64,000 bases of DNA from Pseudomonas sp. BGI-2 (GTDB lineage: Bacteria; Pseudomonadota; Gammaproteobacteria; Pseudomonadales; Pseudomonadaceae). Position 1 is the stretch's first letter, and every line of letters begins with the position of its first letter. Below, in pieces: positions 45,638 through 54,899 of the stretch. The DNA is taken from assembly GCF_004310295.1 (NCBI RefSeq), contig NZ_SISB01000016.1, forward strand, positions 1 through 64,000. Direction: 5' to 3'. Below the pieces are notes generated by a model that was not told the DNA's origin, searched no databases, and worked only from the letters and a program-made list of their open reading frames with translations. The translations under genes were made by a program, and so were the position numbers.

Positions 45638-47311
45638 TTGTCTACGCCTGTCGAACCCTTGCGTTTGCTGTTACTGGCCGAAGAGCCAGCGTGGGCAGCG
45701 TTGTTGCGCGAGTGTCTGGCTCCGATGGGGAGCTCGGCCGTGCTCATCAGCGCGCCAAGCTGGGAGTCGGTCTGCAGTCTGTTCGATGACAACCGCAGCG
45801 CGGTGTTGTTGACGATCCCTGCGCTTCAGCCACTACCTGGCCGTTGCAGCTTGCCGACGGTGTTGCTGCTTGAGCACGAGCCACAGACGCCACCCGATGG
45901 TGTGAGCGACTGGCTGGTGCGCGATCATCTCGATCCCGGCATGCTGCGCCGTTGCCTGCGCCATGTGCGCGAACGCGGCTTGCTGGAAAACACCCTGCAA
46001 CGCCTGGCCGAGCAAGACCCGCTGACCGGCATCGCCAACCGCCAGGGTTTCCAGACCTTGCTGGCCGCGCGTCTGGCGGAAAACGACGGCCGCGGCCTGG
46101 CCCTCGGTCACCTCGATCTCGACAACTTCCGTCACGCCAACGATGCCCTCGGCCACCAGGCCGGTGACCGTTTGATCCTGCAAGTGGTCGCGCGGCTGAA
46201 AAGCCAGCTTGAGGCCGGCGATCAACTGGCGCGGCTGGGCAGTGACGAATTCGCTCTGCTGATCGACACCCGTCGCGCGCCCCAGCGTGCCGAGTGGATG
46301 GCCGAACGCATCACCGAAGCGCTGGCCGAGCCTTACTGGGTCGACGGCGAAAGCCTGTTGATCGGTTCCAGCCTGGGCATCGCCCACGCCCGGGCCCAGG
46401 CCGGCGCCGACCCGCTGATGTGGCACGCGCACATCGCCATGCAGCAAGCCAAGAGCACTCAGGGCTGCACCTTTCATATCTTCAACGAACGCATCAACCG
46501 CAATGCCCGCAGCATGGCCGATCTCGAAAGCGAGCTGCGCCGGGCCTTGCGCCGTGACGAGCTGGAGTTGCATTACCAGCCACGCATGAACCTTGAGGAC
46601 GGCCAGATCGTCGGCCTCGAAGCCCTGGTGCGCTGGCGGCATGCCGAACGCGGGTTGCTGGCGCCCAGCGAGTTCGTGCCGCTGGCCGAGCAAAGCGGTT
46701 TGATCGTGCCGCTGGGTTACTGGGTGATTTCCCGAGCCCTGCGGGACATGCAGGCGCTGCGCGAACGTGGTTTGCCGGCGCTGCATATGGCGATCAACCT
46801 GTCGTTCCGGCAGTTTCAGGACAGCCAATTGTTGTCGACCCTGAGCCGGCTGATCGCCGAGCGCGGCGTCGAGGCACAATGGCTGGAGTTCGAGCTGACC
46901 GAAACCGCGGTCATGCGCCGCAGCGATCTGGTGAAACAGACCATGGACGCCCTCGGGCGCCTGGGCGTGCGCTTCTCGCTGGATGACTTCGGCACCGGGT
47001 TCTCATCCTTCGTACACCTCAACAGCCTGCCGATTGCCTTGCTGAAGGTCGACAAGAGCTTTGTCGGCGGTATGGAGGAGCGCGAAGAAAACCGCAAACT
47101 GGTCCATGCCATGATCAACCTGGCGCACAACCTCAATCTTGAAGTGGTGGCCGAAGGCGTGGAAACGGCGGAGCAGCTGGATTTGTTGCGCGGGTTTGGG
47201 TGCGATCAGGTGCAGGGGTATTTGATCAGCAAGCCGTTGCCGTTGGCGGAATTGGTTGAATATCTGACCTTTGGCTCCAGCCAGCAGCCCGCCCTGGAAA
47301 TCGTGGTCTGA
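45638..47311 (+). CDS. GGDEF-EAL protein, probable c-di-GMP phosphodiesterase
   Basis: A 557-residue cytoplasmic protein starting at TTG 45638 after GGGAG. Residues 1-115 form a receiver-like region (LRLLLLAEEPAWAALLREC) without a clear phosphoacceptor Asp. Residues about 125-280 are a GGDEF domain with GSDEF at 201-205, so cyclase activity is unlikely. Residues about 300-545 are an EAL domain with EAL at 328-330, the loop SLDDFGTGFSSF and KVDKSF intact, so phosphodiesterase activity is expected. By position it matches PA5295 (ProE), a phosphodiesterase that lowers exopolysaccharide in P. aeruginosa. Confidence 0.88.
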   Translation: MSTPVEPLRLLLLAEEPAWAALLRECLAPMGSSAVLISAPSWESVCSLFDDNRSAVLLTIPALQPLPGRCSLPTVLLLEHEPQTPPDGVSDWLVRDHLDPGMLRRCLRHVRERGLLENTLQRLAEQDPLTGIANRQGFQTLLAARLAENDGRGLALGHLDLDNFRHANDALGHQAGDRLILQVVARLKSQLEAGDQLARLGSDEFALLIDTRRAPQRAEWMAERITEALAEPYWVDGESLLIGSSLGIAHARAQAGADPLMWHAHIAMQQAKSTQGCTFHIFNERINRNARSMADLESELRRALRRDELELHYQPRMNLEDGQIVGLEALVRWRHAERGLLAPSEFVPLAEQSGLIVPLGYWVISRALRDMQALRERGLPALHMAINLSFRQFQDSQLLSTLSRLIAERGVEAQWLEFELTETAVMRRSDLVKQTMDALGRLGVRFSLDDFGTGFSSFVHLNSLPIALLKVDKSFVGGMEEREENRKLVHAMINLAHNLNLEVVAEGVETAEQLDLLRGFGCDQVQGYLISKPLPLAELVEYLTFGSSQQPALEIVV

Positions 47312-47323
47312 ACACGGACAAAA

Positions 47324-47414
47324 ATGTGGGAGCGGGCTTGCTCGCGAATGCGGGGTGTCAGTTAACGTAGATGTGACTGACACACCGCTTTCGCGAGCAA
47401 GCCCGCTCCCACAG
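47324..47414. repeat. REPIN between convergent genes
   Basis: Copies at 47324-47347 and 47391-47414 face inward, with GTGTCAGTTAAC and GTGACTGACAC pairing partly inside. This is the last complete REP pair in the window; none is seen in the remaining 16.5 kb. Confidence 0.87.
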
Positions 47415-47421
47415 GGGGATC

Positions 47422-48816
47422 TCACTCGGTCTGGGCGATTTCGAAACGCTGCGACAACGGCTCCCGCCGAATCATCCGCTTCATCTTCCACTCAAACGCC
47501 AGCGTCAAGCTCACCGCCGCGCACGCCAACCCCAGCGCCAATCCCCACCAGACGCCCGTCGGCCCCCAGTTGAGGTTGAACGCCATCCACCACGCGGCCG
47601 GCGCACCGATCAGCCAATAGCAACCCAGCCCGACCAGGAACGTGGTCTTGGCGTCCTTGAGCCCGCGAATGCAGCCCATGGCGATGGTTTGCGTACCGTC
47701 GAACAGCTCGAACCACGCCGCCACCGCCAGCAGGCTCACAGCCAGATTGATGACGTCTCGGAACGCCGGGTCGTTGTGGTCCAGGAACAAGCCGATCAAC
47801 TGATTCGGCAAGAACCAGAAGACCATGGCGAAGCCCAGCATCGACGCCGCGCCAAAGGCGATCCCGACCCGACCGGCCAAGCGTGCATCCAGCAACCGCC
47901 CGGCGCCGTAATGCTGGCCGATGCGCATGGTGATCGCGTAAGAAAGCCCTGCCGGGATCATGAACGCCACCGAAACAATTTGCAGGGCGATCTGGTGCGC
48001 CGCCAGTTGCGTGCTGCCCATGGTGCCCATGCACAGCGCGGCGAACGCGAACAACCCGACTTCCACGGCGTAGGTGCCACCGATGGGCAGGCCGAGGCGC
48101 CACAGCTCTTTCAGATACTGCCGGTTAGGTCGCGACAGACCCTGGCGCAGTGGATACGCGTCGTAGGCCGGATGCCGACGGATGTGCAGCGCCAGCGCCA
48201 CGGCCATCAGGTTGGCGACAATCGCGGTAACAAGACCGATGCCCACAAGGCCAATTTTCGGCAGACCGAACAATCCGGTGATCAACGCATAGTTGAGCAG
48301 GAAGTTGGCCACGGTGCCGCCGACGCTGATGACCATCACCGGCGTTGCCCGGCCGATGGCGCTGGTGAAGCCGCGCAGGGCCATGAAACTCAGGTAGCCG
48401 GGCAGGGCGAACGGCAGGATCAGCAGAAACTGCCCGGCCGCGTGGACGTTGGTTTCGGTCTGGCCAAACAGCAGCAGCACCGGTTTTAGGTTCCACAGCA
48501 GCAGACCCGCCACCAACGCCATCAACCACGCCAGCCACAACCCGGCCTGGGTCAGTCGCGCGGCGCCGAGGATGTCGCCCGCGCCCTGACGGATCGCCAC
48601 CAGGGTGCCGACCGCCGCGATCACGCCGATGCAGAAGATCGACACAAACGAATAGGTCGCCGCGCCCAAACCGCCACCGGCCAGCGCTTCCGGACTCAGG
48701 CGCGCCATCATCAAGGTGTCGGTGAGGACCATCAGCATGTGCGCCAACTGCGAGGCAATCAACGGCCCCGCCAGCCGCAGGATGGCCCAGAGTTCGGTAC
48801 GTGCTGGATGCTGCAT
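47422..48816 (-). CDS. MATE-family multidrug efflux protein
   Basis: About 464 residues from ATG 48816 (MQHPARTELWAILRLAGPLI); an ATG six bases upstream is equally in frame but only 4 bases from GAGG. Twelve hydrophobic helices in two halves fit MATE antiporters; conserved pieces are SQLAHMLMVLTDTLMMARLS and GTMGSTQLAAHQIALQIVSV. It belongs to the NorM-type group that exports cationic drugs with Na+ or H+. Divergent from a LysR gene, as PA5294-PA5293. Confidence 0.9.
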   Translation of the reverse strand: MQHPARTELWAILRLAGPLIASQLAHMLMVLTDTLMMARLSPEALAGGGLGAATYSFVSIFCIGVIAAVGTLVAIRQGAGDILGAARLTQAGLWLAWLMALVAGLLLWNLKPVLLLFGQTETNVHAAGQFLLILPFALPGYLSFMALRGFTSAIGRATPVMVISVGGTVANFLLNYALITGLFGLPKIGLVGIGLVTAIVANLMAVALALHIRRHPAYDAYPLRQGLSRPNRQYLKELWRLGLPIGGTYAVEVGLFAFAALCMGTMGSTQLAAHQIALQIVSVAFMIPAGLSYAITMRIGQHYGAGRLLDARLAGRVGIAFGAASMLGFAMVFWFLPNQLIGLFLDHNDPAFRDVINLAVSLLAVAAWFELFDGTQTIAMGCIRGLKDAKTTFLVGLGCYWLIGAPAAWWMAFNLNWGPTGVWWGLALGLACAAVSLTLAFEWKMKRMIRREPLSQRFEIAQTE

Positions 48817-48975
48817 GGTCATCACGCCTCGATTATCAGAGAGAACAGGAGAGAGCCGATTCTCGGCGCTCTGCGGGGTTTTCACAAAGGGATAAAAAGG
48901 ATGGGTGGCATGAGTCAGACTCATGCTGACAAGTTTCTGCTAACGTGGCGTAACTGCGCTATAGGAGCTTTCCGA

Positions 48976-49896
48976 ATGTCCCGTCGTCTTCCTCCCTTGT
49001 ATGCCCTGCGCGCATTCGAAGCGGCGGCGCGGCATAGCTCGTTTACCCGCGCCGCGGAAGAATTGTCGATCACCCAAAGCGCGGTCAGTCGACACATTCG
49101 TACGCTCGAAGAGCATTTTGCCTGCCGACTGTTTCATCGCAGCGGGCGCAACCTGCAACTGACCGAGTCGGCGCGGCTGATCCTGCCCGGCATTCGTGAA
49201 GGTTTTACCGCGCTTGAACGCGCCTGCAATACTTTGCGCGCCGAGGATGACATCCTGCGCATGAAAGCCCCGTCGACGTTGACCATGCGCTGGCTGTTGG
49301 CGCGCCTGAGCCGCTTCCGGCACTTGCAACCGGGCAACGAAGTGCAGTTGACGAGCGCCTGGATGGACATCGACACCGTGGACTTCAACCACGAACCCTT
49401 CGACTGCGCCGTCATCCTAAGCACCGGGAATTTCCCCCCGGACTGGGAGGCGACGCGGCTGTTCCCGGAAGAGCTGATTCCGGTCGGTGCGCCGAACCTG
49501 ATGGACGATCAACCGTGGGATGTCGCACGTCTGGCCAGCACTGAGCTGCTGCACCCCGCACCGGACCGGCGTGACTGGCGCACATGGCTGCAACGCATGG
49601 GTCTGGCTGATCAGGTGTCGCTCAAGGGCGGGCAAGTGTTCGACACGCTGGAGCTGGGCATGATTGCTGCGGCGCGGGGCTACGGCGTGTCCATGGGGGA
49701 TTTGCTGATGGTGGCGGAGGATGTCGCGCAGGGTCGTCTGAGTTTGCCGTGGCCGACGGCCGTCGCCAGCGGTGAGAATTATTACCTTGTCTGGCCGAAA
49801 ACCCGTCCTGGAGGTGAACGTTTGCGCCGCCTCAGCGATTTCCTGCAAGGCGAGGTCCGAGCCATGGATTTACCGGATGTCGAGCGCTTGAGCTGA
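48976..49896 (+). CDS. LysR-family regulator (GcvA-like)
   Basis: A 306-residue LTTR. The winged helix reads LYALRAFEAAARHSSFTRAA followed by EELSITQSAVSRHIRTLEEH, the GcvA subgroup signature. ATG 48976 lies 8 bases after AGGAG. The effector domain spans about 90-300. Divergent from the MATE gene, 159 bp between starts, so it may control that pump; no operator motif (T-N11-A) was singled out. Its effector is unknown. Confidence 0.9.
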   Translation: MSRRLPPLYALRAFEAAARHSSFTRAAEELSITQSAVSRHIRTLEEHFACRLFHRSGRNLQLTESARLILPGIREGFTALERACNTLRAEDDILRMKAPSTLTMRWLLARLSRFRHLQPGNEVQLTSAWMDIDTVDFNHEPFDCAVILSTGNFPPDWEATRLFPEELIPVGAPNLMDDQPWDVARLASTELLHPAPDRRDWRTWLQRMGLADQVSLKGGQVFDTLELGMIAAARGYGVSMGDLLMVAEDVAQGRLSLPWPTAVASGENYYLVWPKTRPGGERLRRLSDFLQGEVRAMDLPDVERLS

Positions 49897-50080
49897 ATCG
49901 ATAGAGCCTGTGCAATAGAGGCTTTGCGCCATATCCCGGCTAATTACTCAAGTATTCAGATGTGCCGCCGAAAATCTGCAGGTGGAACCTTCGTGCAGGT
50001 TCGCCGTAATTCCCCTTATTAGAATTTTGCCGAGTGCGCGTCGTGATCAGGATGATCCGGTCACTTGGCCAGGAGCTGTC

Positions 50081-52057
50081 ATGTCTCAACCTCGTGCCCG
50101 GATCGCCTCACAGCTTGGTCTTGCGCTTGCCGTGATACTGGCGATTGTCATCACTGGCAGTACCGTGTTCGCCCTGCGTTCGCTGGACACCGCCAACCTC
50201 GCCACCCGCGAAGAGCACCTGGCCAGTGAAGCCCGGTTGCTGGCCGATCAGTTGAGTACCTTTCACGGCACGTTGCGTGAGAGCACCCAGCGTCTGGCTG
50301 GCCTGTTCGAGAAGCGCTTCAGCGCGGGTCTGAGCGTGCACCCGGACGAGCCGGTTGCCGTGGCGGGCACCCAGACCCCTGGCCTGCACCTGGGCAGCGA
50401 AGTGTTGAACAACAACTTCAAGGAAGTGGACGAGTTCAAGCAAATGACCGCGGGCGTTGCGACGGTGTTTGTGCGCAGCGGCGAAGACTTCGTTCGGGTC
50501 AGTACATCCCTGACCAAACAGGATGGCAACCGGGCCATCGGCACCTTGCTGGATCACGCTAATCCGGCCTATGCACGATTGATGGCGGGGCAGAGCTACG
50601 TTGGTCGCGCCTTGCTCTTCGACCGCTCCTACATGACGCAGTACACCCCTGTACGTGACAGCGGCGGTAAGGTGATTGCCGTGCTGTTCGTAGGATTCGA
50701 TTACACCGACGCGCAGAACGCGCAGTTCGAGAATCTCAAGCGCTTCCGCATCGGTCAGACCGGCTCGCTGGCGTTGCTCGATGAACAGCGCAAATGGCTG
50801 GTGCCGATCGCGGGCGTGCAAGCGCTGGATCAGGCAGTCCCGGCCATCGTCGATCTGGCGAAAACGCCGGGCAAGGGTGACTTCTGGAGCGACAAGTCCG
50901 AAGACTTCTACAGCGTGGCGGTGCCGTTTGAAGGCGGTCCGTGGTCGGTGGTGGCGAGCATGCCGCAAGCCGAAATCAGCGCCGTGACCTGGAGTGTCGG
51001 CATTCAATTGGCGATCGGCAGTCTGCTGGCGATGTTGATCGCGGTCGGCTCGGCGGTCTGGCTGCTGCGCAGCAAGCTCGCGCCGTTGGGGGATCTGGTG
51101 CGTCAGGCAGAAGCATTGGGCGCTGGTGATTTGAGCGTGCGCCTGAGCGTGTCGAGCAATGACGAAATCGGTCAACTGGCCCGTGCCTTCAACCAGATGA
51201 GCCAGGCCTTGTCGACCATGGTCGAGCACATCCGCAAGGCTTCCGGCGAGGTCAATAGCCGTGCCCAGGCCTTGTCCGGCCTGTCCGGTGGTGCCTATGA
51301 AGGGATGGAGCAGCAGTCGGGCGAAATCACCAGCATGGCCGGCGCCGTGGAAGAGTTCAGCGCGACTTCTCTGAACATCGCCGACAACATGGGCAACACC
51401 CAGCGCCTGGCGCAGGAAAACGCACAGCAAACGCAAATCGGTCGTACGTCGATGGACGAAGCGTCCTCGTCGCTGGAGCAAATCGCTGGCGCCCTGAACA
51501 GCACAGCCACCGTGATCAATACCTTGGGTCAGCGCTCCCAGGAAATCGGCGGCATCGTCGGGGTGATTACTTCGATCGCCGATCAAACCAACCTGCTGGC
51601 GCTGAACGCGGCCATCGAAGCGGCCCGTGCCGGTGAGCAGGGTCGTGGTTTTGCGGTGGTTGCCGACGAGGTGCGCAACCTGGCTTCGCGTACGCGTCAG
51701 GCCACTGACGAAATTTCCGGGATGATTCAAAGCATCCAGCAGGAAACCGGCAACGCCATCAGCACCATGGAGCAAGGCAATGTGCTGATGCAGGAAGGCT
51801 TGTCACGCAACGCCAATGTGGCCTCGGCCCTGGCGCGGATCGATGAGCAGAGCCGTTCGGCGGGGCAGCAATTTGCGGCGATCACCACCGCGACTCAGGA
51901 GCAGAGCAGCACCGCGACGTTGCTCAGCAGCAACCTGCAAAGCATTGCGCTGGCGAACAGTGAGCAGCGGGAAGTGGTGTCGAACCTTGCCGTTACCGCC
52001 AAAGAGCTGGAGAAGCTGGCGGCGGACTTGCGTCATGAGGTTGACCGGTTTCGTTGA
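50081..52057 (+). CDS. Methyl-accepting chemotaxis protein with Cache domain
   Basis: A 658-residue chemoreceptor from ATG 50081 (AGGAG 7 bases upstream). Residues 10-32 form the first membrane helix; a long periplasmic part of about 280 residues follows with the Cache_3/Cache_2-like [20 protein letters not shown]. The second helix is [20 protein letters not shown], then HAMP ([20 protein letters not shown]) and the signalling hairpin with its tip near residue 510-540 ([20 protein letters not shown]). No C-terminal CheR-tether pentapeptide is seen. The ligand is unknown; related Cache receptors bind small organic anions. Confidence 0.93.
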   Translation: MSQPRARIASQLGLALAVILAIVITGSTVFALRSLDTANLATREEHLASEARLLADQLSTFHGTLRESTQRLAGLFEKRFSAGLSVHPDEPVAVAGTQTPGLHLGSEVLNNNFKEVDEFKQMTAGVATVFVRSGEDFVRVSTSLTKQDGNRAIGTLLDHANPAYARLMAGQSYVGRALLFDRSYMTQYTPVRDSGGKVIAVLFVGFDYTDAQNAQFENLKRFRIGQTGSLALLDEQRKWLVPIAGVQALDQAVPAIVDLAKTPGKGDFWSDKSEDFYSVAVPFEGGPWSVVASMPQAEISAVTWSVGIQLAIGSLLAMLIAVGSAVWLLRSKLAPLGDLVRQAEALGAGDLSVRLSVSSNDEIGQLARAFNQMSQALSTMVEHIRKASGEVNSRAQALSGLSGGAYEGMEQQSGEITSMAGAVEEFSATSLNIADNMGNTQRLAQENAQQTQIGRTSMDEASSSLEQIAGALNSTATVINTLGQRSQEIGGIVGVITSIADQTNLLALNAAIEAARAGEQGRGFAVVADEVRNLASRTRQATDEISGMIQSIQQETGNAISTMEQGNVLMQEGLSRNANVASALARIDEQSRSAGQQFAAITTATQEQSSTATLLSSNLQSIALANSEQREVVSNLAVTAKELEKLAADLRHEVDRFR

Positions 52058-52072
52058 GTCTTCGCTGAAATA

Positions 52073-52100
52073 GCTTTCGCGGGCAAGTCGGACCGCGAAG
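52073..52100. repeat. Single, degenerate REP copy
   Basis: GCTTTCGCGGGCAAGTCGGACCGCGAAG resembles the start of the TAGGAGCGAGG-type REP, but breaks off and has no partner. It lies between the chemoreceptor gene and the convergent Srf-linked operon. Confidence 0.45.
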
Positions 52101-52127
52101 GGCTCACCTCAATTTCTGATCAGGCGA

Positions 52128-53540
52128 TCAGTCACACTTGGCGTTGCTCGACACTTCCTTGCTCGCCAGTTTCAACTGCTTGCCCAGTTCAGCCGCGTTG
52201 GTGCTGCTGTAAACCCGGCCTCCGGTGTTTTCAGCGATGCAACGTGACGGGCCACCGGCTCCGATTTTCACCACGTTGACCCGCAGGCGCGGTTGTTCCC
52301 TGGCGATTTGGCGGGAGACCGCGCAAACGTCTTTCTGGCAACCGTCCTCACCGTCGACGAACATCACGATCACGGCATCGTTATTGCGCCCGTCCACGGT
52401 GTTTGCTGCGTGGGCCAGGCTGTCGGCCAGCGGTGTGCCGTCGTTGGGCACCAGGCCTCGAATCCCGTTGATCAGCCGCTGGCGGTCGCCAAACTTGAAC
52501 ACGCCCTGGTCCGGTGTGCTTTCGCAGCCGGCGAAGGTGATGAGGCGCGTGTCGATCTTCGGGTCCAGCCCGTTGATCATGCCGGCCAGCGAGTCCTTGG
52601 CGACGTCCATGCGGCTGGGCTTGGCGAAAATCTGCGTGGTGCGGTTCACATCCAGGTACTTGTTCAGCTCATTGCCGAAGAACCAGTCCTCGTCGGCTTT
52701 CACGGACTTGATGTTCAGGTCCATCGAGCCCGAGGTGTCGAGCACCACCACGAATTGCGGAATCTCTGCGTTTGGCGCTTTTTTGCGGCAAGCGAAGTTG
52801 TCCAGCGTCGGTGCCGGTGGCGGGGCGACCACCACAGGTTTTGGGGGCGGAACGGGCTTGGGTACCGGTACCGGTTCTGGCACGGGTGCGGGTTCGGGCT
52901 CGGGTTCCGGAACAGGTTCCGGCTCCACGACAGGCTCGGGAACAGGCTCAACCGGTTTCTCGACCGGTGTCACCACGGGCGCTACAGGTGGGACCACGAC
53001 GACGGGTTCACGGTGCATAAACCACCAGTAAGCCCAGAGCGCCAGGAGCAGCAACAGCAGCGCCAGCAAGGCCGCCGCGATCCACCAGCCACGGCGCGAC
53101 GGCGGCACGACCGGCACCACCGGAACAACCGGCGGCACAATTGGTTTGGGCGCACGCTGGTTCCAGCGCACCACCAGCGGCTCGCCGTTGAGGCTGTAGA
53201 GTTTGTCCAGCTCGGGCGTGCCGAGCAGGCTGTGCAGGTCATCCGCTACCGTGGGCTGACCGCGTTTTTGCAGTTCGTCCGCCAGCTGTCCAAGGGACGT
53301 CTGACGCACTTCATAGGTTTCCAGCAATCGTCGTTGCGCGTCCTCGTTGAGGTCGGCATAGGGTGTGGGTTGGCCACCCAGTTCGGTCCACCATTCCAGC
53401 ACCTCGCCGCTGCCCATTCGCGGGATGGCGAAGAGGCTGGCGACGGTCGGCGGAAAGTGTTTCTGGATGAGGGCGACTTTGGCTTGCAGCGCACTCATCC
53501 CCTCCGGTGTGGCTTGCGCATCCCTGATGACCCGCTGCAT
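52128..53540 (-). CDS. Membrane-anchored VWA protein with Pro/Glu-rich stalk
   Basis: A 470-residue protein in four parts. Residues 1-135 are a soluble cytoplasmic domain of unknown fold (GEVLEWWTELGGQPTPYADL). Residues 151-174 are a single membrane helix after SRRGWW. Residues 179-245 are a stalk of PEPVPEPEP-type repeats. Residues 260-470 are a von Willebrand A domain with MIDAS sequence DTSGSMD at 268-274 and VMFVDGEDGCQKDVC, rich in Cys as in oxidised periplasmic proteins. Topology is inferred as N-in, C-out. Last gene of the nine-gene operon, 57 bp after the lipoprotein gene. Confidence 0.82.
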   Translation of the reverse strand: MQRVIRDAQATPEGMSALQAKVALIQKHFPPTVASLFAIPRMGSGEVLEWWTELGGQPTPYADLNEDAQRRLLETYEVRQTSLGQLADELQKRGQPTVADDLHSLLGTPELDKLYSLNGEPLVVRWNQRAPKPIVPPVVPVVPVVPPSRRGWWIAAALLALLLLLLALWAYWWFMHREPVVVVPPVAPVVTPVEKPVEPVPEPVVEPEPVPEPEPEPAPVPEPVPVPKPVPPPKPVVVAPPPAPTLDNFACRKKAPNAEIPQFVVVLDTSGSMDLNIKSVKADEDWFFGNELNKYLDVNRTTQIFAKPSRMDVAKDSLAGMINGLDPKIDTRLITFAGCESTPDQGVFKFGDRQRLINGIRGLVPNDGTPLADSLAHAANTVDGRNNDAVIVMFVDGEDGCQKDVCAVSRQIAREQPRLRVNVVKIGAGGPSRCIAENTGGRVYSSTNAAELGKQLKLASKEVSSNAKCD

Positions 53541-53562
53541 GACGACGATTCCTGAAAAGGGT

Positions 53563-53586
53563 GCAGGCCTCCATCGGGAGGCCTGC
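53563..53586 (-). terminator. Perfect intercistronic hairpin before the last operon gene
   Basis: GCAGGCCTCC ATCG GGAGGCCTGC is a perfect 10-bp stem with a 4-base loop. On the minus-strand mRNA it is followed by ACCCTTTTC, a weak T tract. It may partly stop or protect transcripts between the lipoprotein gene and the VWA gene. Confidence 0.5.
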
Positions 53587-53597
53587 GGGGCAAAAAG

Positions 53598-54104
53598 TTA
53601 CTCTTCGTAACCGAGGCTGAATTGCAGCTGATTCACTTTCTTCTGCAAGGCCTTCAGTTGTTCCTGCTTGGCGGCCAGCGTCGCGGGTGAGGCCTTGGTC
53701 ACGGGCGCCGCCTGCGAGGCCTTGAGCTGCTGCTCAAGCCCGGCAATCTGCTTCTGCACCTGGCTTTCATTGCCATGCCGGGCCTTGAGCGAGGTCAGCA
53801 ACTGGCCCAGCGACTGGTTCAGCGCCGCCTGGGATTTCTGCTGGCTGGCCAGGTCGGTCTTGGTGCTGAGCTGCTGGGCCTGAATGTTCTCGTACACCTG
53901 GCGGAACATCGCGTTTTCCTGACGGGACTCGGTCAGGGCCTGTTCCTTCTGCGTGACCTGATCGCTGTAACCACCAGAGTAGTCGCAGTTCATCTTGGTC
54001 AGCATGCTGCTGTCGCCATTGGTCGCGTCGCATTCGCCCGGCTTGGTCGCGCAACCGCTCAAGGCCAGGACGGCGGTGAGGACCGCCAGCTGTCGTAGAG
54101 TCAT
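53598..54104 (-). CDS. Coiled-coil lipoprotein
   Basis: A 168-residue lipoprotein with lipobox LALSGC (Cys18) after MTLRQLAVLTAV. The mature N-terminus has three more Cys (ATKPGECDATNGD, KMNCDYSGGY). The remainder is a long coiled coil rich in Gln (QKSQAALNQSLGQLLTSLKA, KQEQLKALQKKVNQLQFSLG). Residue +2 is Ala, so outer-membrane sorting is likely. The gene starts 4 bp after the upstream lipoprotein gene ends. No family is recognised. Confidence 0.78.
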   Translation of the reverse strand: MTLRQLAVLTAVLALSGCATKPGECDATNGDSSMLTKMNCDYSGGYSDQVTQKEQALTESRQENAMFRQVYENIQAQQLSTKTDLASQQKSQAALNQSLGQLLTSLKARHGNESQVQKQIAGLEQQLKASQAAPVTKASPATLAAKQEQLKALQKKVNQLQFSLGYEE

Positions 54105-54108
54105 GTCA

Positions 54109-54840
54109 TTAGCCCAGGGTGATTGCGGAGCGCTGGTTGTAAAGACCGTCGACTTCCTTTTGCAGGGCGGCGACTTTCTGGTTCATTTTCATAATGCTCA
54201 CGTCCACCTGCTTGATCTCGGTGCTGGCGCCTTGTGCACGCTCGGCGTCTGCCACTTTGGTGTACTCGGTGACTTTGTTGCGCATGTTGCCGAGGTCTTT
54301 ACGCAGACGCGCGATGTTCTGGTCGATCTCGGCGATCTGCGCCTGAGCCTTGGTCTTGTCGACCTTCTTGCTGGCGATGTCTTTTTTGATCTGGGCGATG
54401 CGCGCCTGGTCATCCTGGATCACTTGCTGAGCGGTCGCGGTACGGGCGATCACGTTCTGGGTGTCTTGTTCGACGTCGCTGTTCATCTTCGCCAGACGGG
54501 TGGTGGTGTCGGAGTATTCGCTACGACGCTGATCCAGGTAGTAGTTCGCGCCCATGGCCACGCCACACGCGGTAATACCGGCGGCGATGGCGCAGACCGC
54601 TTTGTTGCTGCTATTGGACAGTGCGCAACCGAGGATGCCGACACCGGCGCCGACCGCGCAGGCCTGGTAGCCGGACTTGCTGAAGAACTGTGCGTCGTTG
54701 CCCTGGGTCAGGCGTGGGTCTGCGCCTTCGCTGCCACCGAGCATCGAGCTGCCGGTGTTGGCGCAACCGGTCAACAGCAGGCTGCCGGTGAGGACGAAAG
54801 CGATCTGAAGCTTGAAGCGAGTCCAAAGGCTGCGCGACAT
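54109..54840 (-). CDS. Outer-membrane lipoprotein, TagQ-like position
   Basis: A 243-residue lipoprotein with lipobox LLLTGC (Cys26, then Ala). A Gly/Ala/Cys-rich segment follows (YQACAVGAGVGILGCALSNS, AVCAIAAGITACGVAMGANY), possibly a glycine-zipper membrane patch, then a coiled coil from about residue 105 to the end (QQVIQDDQARIAQIKKDIAS). It lies directly downstream of the TagR-like gene, the place held by TagQ in the type VI signalling cassette, where TagQ anchors TagR at the outer membrane. Equivalence rests on order and location; sequence similarity was not tested. Confidence 0.75.
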   Translation of the reverse strand: MSRSLWTRFKLQIAFVLTGSLLLTGCANTGSSMLGGSEGADPRLTQGNDAQFFSKSGYQACAVGAGVGILGCALSNSSNKAVCAIAAGITACGVAMGANYYLDQRRSEYSDTTTRLAKMNSDVEQDTQNVIARTATAQQVIQDDQARIAQIKKDIASKKVDKTKAQAQIAEIDQNIARLRKDLGNMRNKVTEYTKVADAERAQGASTEIKQVDVSIMKMNQKVAALQKEVDGLYNQRSAITLG

Positions 54841-54899
54841 GGTGAAACTCCTTGGTGCCGGTGTTGGCTGTTTTTGTTGAGGTTAGTTATTGAGGTGAG

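Noticed and set aside
50108..51775. Minus-strand frame of about 555 codons opposite the chemoreceptor gene
   Set aside because: Composition is of shadow type, and the plus strand encodes an unmistakable chemoreceptor.
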